IMG/VR virus record: IMGVR_UViG_3300025570_000105 | Location: 1 to 24,915 of that record | Direction: 5' to 3' (one strand) | Source: a virus | DNA: 24,915 bases | In this document: one piece after another, positions 20,648 to 24,915 of the stretch | Layout: each line of letters starts with the position of its first letter | Numbering within the stretch: the stretch's first letter is position 1 | Program-made: the position numbers and the translations under genes | Notes under the pieces: generated by a model | What the model was told of the DNA's origin: nothing | Database searches by the model: none | The model's input: the letters and a program-made list of their open reading frames with translations, nothing else

Positions 20648-20810
20648 ATCCCTATAAATTTATTGATATCTGTAATACAATCTCCTTTATTTGCTATACA
20701 AATAAAGAAGATAAAGCCCTGGTAAAGAACGAATTATTTTAAAAAAAAGCAATAAAAACTTTGATTTTTGGTTAAAATTGTGTTTTTTTGCGTAAAAGTA
20801 TATAAGTTTT
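20648..20810 (+). promoter_or_regulatory. Intergenic leader before DNA polymerase with short palindrome
   Basis: This 163-bp gap has no ORF. It contains an inverted repeat, CTTTATTTG/CAAATAAAG, with a 5-nt spacer at 20685-20707, without a T-run and so possibly an operator. Near the gene it has a T-rich stretch and TATATAAG about 15 nt before ATG. It lacks the ATATTTAT box, consistent with a different (early or middle) promoter for the polymerase. Confidence 0.4.
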
Positions 20811-23800
20811 ATGGTTAATGAAGAAGTAATATCTAGATTCCTAGAAGGTAGAAATCAAAAAAAATATATCGTAGGTGTTGAAATTCCTTATGGTAGTCCT
20901 GAAGTTTCACTTATAATTAATGACCCAGTAAGGGGTAAATATATTTCAAAAGACCACGTAACATCCTTTTTATGGTTTAAAGAAGAAGTTACTAAAATTA
21001 TGTATGGGGGTAAAAGAAATTTAATTAAAAAAGCCATCGAAAAATATGGTATCACCATAACAAAGTTAAAAACTTCCATAGGTGGGGAGGCTGAAACCTT
21101 CAGAATGGGTGATGGTTTCAAATACATGGCAAAAACCAAAGGTTCTAACACCAGATTATTAAAATTCTTTAAAGAAGGTGGTGTTGATGTGTATGGTGAA
21201 TCAACTAAGAGTTACTTCATTGCTATAAACCCAATTGAACAATATCTAATTGCATCTGGTAAAAGATTATTCAAGGGAATGGATGATTATAATGATGTTC
21301 ATAGACTTCAATTTGATTTAGAAACAACGGGATTAAAACCAAAGGGAGGTTTATTATCCCCAGAAGAAATTAATGATATTAAATCAAGGATGTCCACTGG
21401 TGAAGATTTAACAAAATTATACGAATTTGACGCTGGTAATAACCCAACTAGACATAAAGATGCTAGAATATTCCAAGTTGGTATTAGAGATAATAAAGGT
21501 TTCGAAGAGATTATAGAAGTACCACAAACTGGGAGTAGAAAGGAATTAAGGGACTTAGAAGCGTATTCAATACTTAAATTCTTTGACATAATAAATACTT
21601 TAAGACCCGATGTAATTGCAGGTTATAATTCCGAGAATTTTGATTGGGACTTTATCTTTACTAGATGTGAAATTTTAAATATTGATATTGAATTAATTGC
21701 CAAAACTTTAGATAAGAGTGGTAAAAGTAATATTAGACGGGTTGATAAAAGTATAAAATTTGGTGGTGAAAGTGAATTTTATAAACAAACAATGATGTGG
21801 GGTTATAACATTATTGATGTTTATCATGCTGTTCGTAGGGCAAAAGCTATTAACTCGAATATTAAAAGTGCTGGATTAAAATACATTACTAAATACTCAA
21901 AACTTAATAAAGATAATCGTGTATATGTTGAAGGTAATAAAATATACTCCATATGGGCTGATAAAGACACTAATTACGCTTTTAATGATGCCGATGGTAG
22001 TTACTACCCAATAACAGAAGAAAGGTCCTTAGAAGATGGTTATGAAGAAGTTATGGGTGATGTGATTATTAGACGTTATTTACTTGATGATTTATGGGAA
22101 ACTGAAAAAGTTGATGGAGTTTATAATCAAGCATCTTTTTTATTATCTAAAATCATCCCAACATCATATATGCGCTCCACAACGATGGGTACTGCTGGTA
22201 TTTGGAAATTAATTATGTTAGCGTGGTCATATGAAAATAGATTAGCAATTCCAGCTGTTAAACCTAGAAAGACATTCACAGGTGGGTTATCAAGATTGCT
22301 TGAAGTTGGGTATGCTGAAGACGTTGCAAAATTGGATTTTGCTGCCTTATACCCGAATATTGAGATTACGCACGATATATTCCCAGATACTGATATAAGT
22401 GGTGTGATGAGAGGTATGTTAATTTATATCGCATCAACAAGGGATAAGTTTAAAGGTTTGATGAATGACCATAAAGCTAAATTAGGTAAATTAAAAGAAC
22501 TTAAGAATAATAACATTGATAAAATTTCTAAAGAAGATTTGGAATTATTGAACTCTGAAATTGAAAAAGAAAGTGGGTTAGCGAGTATGTACGATAAGAA
22601 ACAATTACCAATTAAAATTTTAGGTAATTCATTCTTTGGTTCATTAGGTGCGCCTAACATTTTCAATTGGGGTGATATCAACTGCGCTGAAGAAACTACT
22701 TGTAGAGGTAGACAATACTTGAGGTTAATGGTTAAATTCTTTATGGATAAAAAATTCAGACCACTTGTAGGGGATACAGATGGGTTTAACTTTGCAATTC
22801 CGAAAGATATTGATACTAATTATTATACACCTTTAGGTACTCATAGATTTACTGAAAAAGATAAGGGTGTTACTTTAGTAGGTTTAGATGCTGTTGTAGG
22901 TGAATTTAATGAATTATACATGATTGGTAGAATGGGGTTAGATATTGACGATATTTGTGAATCAACAATTAACTTCTCTAGAAAAAACTACGCTAACTTA
23001 ATTGGTGGTAAAATTAAATTAGTTGGTAACACGATTAAGTCATCAAAAATGCCAGGTTATATTGAGGATTTTTTAGCTGAAGCAATCGATTATCTATTAA
23101 AGGGTGATGGGGATAGTTTTATAAAAATTTATAATAAAACCGTTGATGATATTTATAATTTTAGAATACCATTGGTTAAAATAGCTAGTAAGTCTAATGT
23201 TAAGGACACCGTGCCATCGTATATAAAGGATATGAAAACTAGAACAAAATCTGGTAGTTTAAAAGCTAGAAAAGCGCATATGGAGTTATTAATAGCTAAT
23301 GATGTTAATGCTAATTTGGGTGATACGGTTTATTATGTTAATATTGGTGCAACTAAATCAGTTGGTGATGCGCAAAAAATTTACCACCCCACAGATGAAC
23401 AAAAGGCCCATAAAAAAGCCTATGGCACTTATGGTAGTGAAGTTAATTTCGAGATTAAACTTAATTGTAAATTAATACCAACTGACCAAATAGAAAATAA
23501 CCCTAATTTAACAACTGATGAATATAACGTACCAAAATATTTGGCCGCATTTAATAAAAGAATTCACGCATTGTTAGTTTGTTTTAAACCTGAAATTAGG
23601 GCGGGTATTTTAATGGATATGGTTAAAAATAAAAAAAATAAAGAAATGGAGTTGACTGAAAGGAAAGTTTTTAGTCAAAAAGATTGTGAAATGCATCGTG
23701 GTGTTGCTTTTAAAGATGGTGACCAAAATACATTAGGTGAGTTGATGGATATGGAAGATAAGGAAATTGAATTTTGGCTTAGAGTTGATAAAACCCCTAA

Positions 23801-24386
23801 TAATCTAGAGGAATTAAATATGGATTGGGAATCTATAAAAGTTGACTATGATGAGCGTATGAAAATTGAAAGAATTGAGGGTATTAAATTTGAAAAATCT
23901 AAAGTACTAGAATTAATAAAAAGAATGGAGGTTGGTGACATTGCTAATATGAAAGTTACTAATGAATTACCTAAATCGATTTCTTTATATGGTTCATTTA
24001 TAGTACATAATGATAAAAATGGAGAGCCAAATATTTTCATTAAATCTGAGAAATGGGAGGTTGATTTAGCTTCAGTTCAAGACATCTTTAAATATGAGAC
24101 ATGGGCTGAACAACGTCACCTTTATTATCAAACAGTTGATAATAAAGCGTTAAAAACATTTGAGTCTTGGTTAACACATGTGTGGGTTGAAGCTAAAAAA
24201 GAAGGTAATAATGATAAAGCATTAAAAATTAAAAAAGAATTAGATTTAGCTGGTGTCACATTAGTTTTAGATGATTATAAAGATTCGTTAAAAGAAGTTT
24301 TAGAAAGGGAAAGTGTAGAACATAAAGTGAGTTTAGATTCTGAAATAGAAGAACATGGTGGAATACGTAGAGATTCTAGAGGATAA
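20811..24386 (+). CDS. Family B DNA polymerase (T4 gp43-like) with 3'-5' exonuclease
   Basis: The 1191-aa product has Exo I FDLETTGL (Asp169, Glu171), Exo II GYNSENFD (about 271-278) and a YLLDD (423-427) fitting Exo III. Polymerase motif A is DFAALYP (509-515), motif B KILGNSFFG (602-610) and motif C VGDTDG (653-658). Thus both proofreading and polymerase sites appear intact. Motif A has Ala for the common Ser and motif C ends in Gly instead of Ser, both outside the two metal-binding Asp. T4 gp43 is 898 aa; here about 530 residues follow motif C, so there is a long, charged C-terminal extension of unknown role. The gene closes the rightward block with a strong terminator. It would replicate the phage genome with sliding clamp and helicase encoded elsewhere. 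Confidence 0.96.
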   Translation: MVNEEVISRFLEGRNQKKYIVGVEIPYGSPEVSLIINDPVRGKYISKDHVTSFLWFKEEVTKIMYGGKRNLIKKAIEKYGITITKLKTSIGGEAETFRMGDGFKYMAKTKGSNTRLLKFFKEGGVDVYGESTKSYFIAINPIEQYLIASGKRLFKGMDDYNDVHRLQFDLETTGLKPKGGLLSPEEINDIKSRMSTGEDLTKLYEFDAGNNPTRHKDARIFQVGIRDNKGFEEIIEVPQTGSRKELRDLEAYSILKFFDIINTLRPDVIAGYNSENFDWDFIFTRCEILNIDIELIAKTLDKSGKSNIRRVDKSIKFGGESEFYKQTMMWGYNIIDVYHAVRRAKAINSNIKSAGLKYITKYSKLNKDNRVYVEGNKIYSIWADKDTNYAFNDADGSYYPITEERSLEDGYEEVMGDVIIRRYLLDDLWETEKVDGVYNQASFLLSKIIPTSYMRSTTMGTAGIWKLIMLAWSYENRLAIPAVKPRKTFTGGLSRLLEVGYAEDVAKLDFAALYPNIEITHDIFPDTDISGVMRGMLIYIASTRDKFKGLMNDHKAKLGKLKELKNNNIDKISKEDLELLNSEIEKESGLASMYDKKQLPIKILGNSFFGSLGAPNIFNWGDINCAEETTCRGRQYLRLMVKFFMDKKFRPLVGDTDGFNFAIPKDIDTNYYTPLGTHRFTEKDKGVTLVGLDAVVGEFNELYMIGRMGLDIDDICESTINFSRKNYANLIGGKIKLVGNTIKSSKMPGYIEDFLAEAIDYLLKGDGDSFIKIYNKTVDDIYNFRIPLVKIASKSNVKDTVPSYIKDMKTRTKSGSLKARKAHMELLIANDVNANLGDTVYYVNIGATKSVGDAQKIYHPTDEQKAHKKAYGTYGSEVNFEIKLNCKLIPTDQIENNPNLTTDEYNVPKYLAAFNKRIHALLVCFKPEIRAGILMDMVKNKKNKEMELTERKVFSQKDCEMHRGVAFKDGDQNTLGELMDMEDKEIEFWLRVDKTPNNLEELNMDWESIKVDYDERMKIERIEGIKFEKSKVLELIKRMEVGDIANMKVTNELPKSISLYGSFIVHNDKNGEPNIFIKSEKWEVDLASVQDIFKYETWAEQRHLYYQTVDNKALKTFESWLTHVWVEAKKEGNNDKALKIKKELDLAGVTLVLDDYKDSLKEVLERESVEHKVSLDSEIEEHGGIRRDSRG

Positions 24387-24391
24387 AAAAA

Positions 24392-24419
24392 AGAGAGCTA
24401 TTATTAAGCTCTCTTTTTG
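24392..24419. terminator. Bidirectional terminator between DNA polymerase and the partial gene
   Basis: AGAGAGCT and AGCTCTCT form an 8-bp stem with loop ATTATTA, flanked by an A-run on the left and TTTTT on the right. It sits in the 35-nt gap between two convergent genes, so it can serve both. Confidence 0.88.
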
Positions 24420-24421
24420 TT

Positions 24422-24915
24422 TTAATGGAAATAAAATCCAAGGGGACGATAACGAAGGTGTTTATTTAAATTTTCAGCTTCGTTAGCAGCTCTTTCTAAT
24501 TGTTGTTGACTACCTAACCTTAATAACCGCTCATCTAATTTATCCAATGCATCCCTTTTTTCTTCATTACCTTCAGAAACTAACGACTCGTAATCCATAG
24601 TTCTCTCAGCCTCTGGTGGCCCAAGAACACCACTAAATTTACCTCTAACCCTACCTAAAGCTTTTTTAGCTTCAGCCATAAATAATTGTCTCACCAATAC
24701 TTTGGTTGGGAAATTAAAATCCTCAAATTTTAATTCAGCTAAAGGAACTTCATTTGGTAAAGTAATTATATCTGAATTTAACTTTCTACACTCATCAATA
24801 TCTTCTGGGTCAGTTCCAGTGTCATAATAGTGATACCAAACTTTACAACCTTGTAAACCTACCGCAGTTGGTCCAGCACCAGCACCAGCACCAGCACCTA
24901 CACCAGCACCACCGA
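24422..24915 (-). CDS. Partial C-terminal part of a hypothetical, probably virion-associated protein
   Basis: The frame is open from the right edge to TAA at 24422, so the start lies outside the window and a TTG at 24697 is not the true start. The visible 163 residues begin with a Gly-Ala repeat (GAGAGAGAG), then VGLQGCKVWYHYYDTGTDPEDIDE, a Pro-containing linker, and a charged helical C-terminal half (LFMAEAKKALGRVRGKF, then KRDALDKLDERLLRLGSQQQ) ending in RYRPLGFYFH. No domain was recognised. The Gly-Ala stretch looks like a flexible linker. It converges on the polymerase gene, with a bidirectional hairpin between them. A virion role is guessed from strand and style. Confidence 0.72.
   Translation of the reverse strand, partial: GGAGVGAGAGAGAGPTAVGLQGCKVWYHYYDTGTDPEDIDECRKLNSDIITLPNEVPLAELKFEDFNFPTKVLVRQLFMAEAKKALGRVRGKFSGVLGPPEAERTMDYESLVSEGNEEKRDALDKLDERLLRLGSQQQLERAANEAENLNKHLRYRPLGFYFH
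24873..24912 (-). repeat. 6-bp tandem repeat encoding Gly-Ala
   Basis: CCAGCA is repeated four times exactly, then with one imperfect copy, giving (Gly-Ala)n on the coding strand. It is a low-complexity, slippage-prone stretch within the partial gene. Confidence 0.8.

Noticed and set aside
24422-24697. A complete 91-aa gene starting at TTG 24697
   Set aside because: The frame is open continuously to the right edge and shows protein-like sequence upstream of the TTG, so it is the 3' part of a longer gene.
1-24915. tRNA genes, rRNA, integrase, transposase or attachment sites
   Set aside because: No cloverleaf-like segment, recombinase motif or flanking duplication was found by reading; a dedicated tRNA search was not possible.

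Overview
The window is a piece of a large, AT-rich tailed-phage genome with a contractile tail (myovirus, T4-like in gene content). The anchors are a T4 gp18-type tail sheath, a gp19-type tail tube, a family B DNA polymerase with exonuclease and polymerase motifs, an SNF2 helicase and a glutaredoxin. The host is probably a member of the Bacteroidota. Starts lack Shine-Dalgarno sequences and sit behind A-rich leaders, and a small HExxH membrane protein resembles one I associate with Flavobacteriia. The host call is an inference. TAA, TGA and TAG are all used as stops, so the standard code fits.

Layout. From 1 to about 18,030 nearly everything is on the minus strand and encodes virion proteins. 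Read in the direction of transcription (right to left) the order is: a possible neck protein (18027), two tandem paralogues (17475 and 16725), a repeat fibre (15694), a fibre/structural protein (14266), an operon of a CxxCxxCC cysteine-cluster protein, a beta-helix fibre, a coiled-coil protein and a second beta-helix protein (12514 to 7902), the tail sheath (7580), the tail tube (5088), a 49-aa single-pass membrane protein (4572), and an HExxH membrane protein (4328). Then come three small tandem genes sharing an N-terminal tag (3978, 3826, 3375), a gp26/PF12322-like baseplate or tail-assembly chaperone (3032) with an out-of-frame downstream ORF (90 aa), a 401-aa unknown, and the start of a coiled-coil protein (possible tape measure) running off the left edge. 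The series sheath, tube, overlapping chaperone ORFs, possible tape measure matches the usual contractile-tail gene order.

One tiny plus-strand gene (7727-7876, ribbon-helix-helix-like) is embedded in the tail cluster, with a palindrome and 11-bp direct repeats upstream. At about 18,030-18,150 the strand switches at a divergent region carrying a perfect 23-bp palindrome. To the right, on the plus strand, are the SNF2 helicase, the glutaredoxin (4-nt overlap), a virion-like 120-aa protein and DNA polymerase B, closed by a strong hairpin terminator. A minus-strand gene then enters from the right edge.

Regulation. A recurring box, core ATATTTAT and extended TTACATATTTAT before sheath, tube and the 558-aa structural protein, lies upstream of almost every gene that follows an intergenic gap, and is absent before tightly packed genes. 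Several boxes sit right after or inside hairpin terminators. This suggests a phage-specific late promoter and insulated transcription units.

The most notable observations are the candidate +1 (or -2) programmed frameshift at a T7 run joining the 370-aa and 90-aa ORFs, the box/terminator arrangement, the three-copy N-terminal tag, and the lone regulator gene in the tail cluster. No tRNA, rRNA, CRISPR array, insertion sequence or integrase was seen, and no gene-free stretch exceeds 300 bases.
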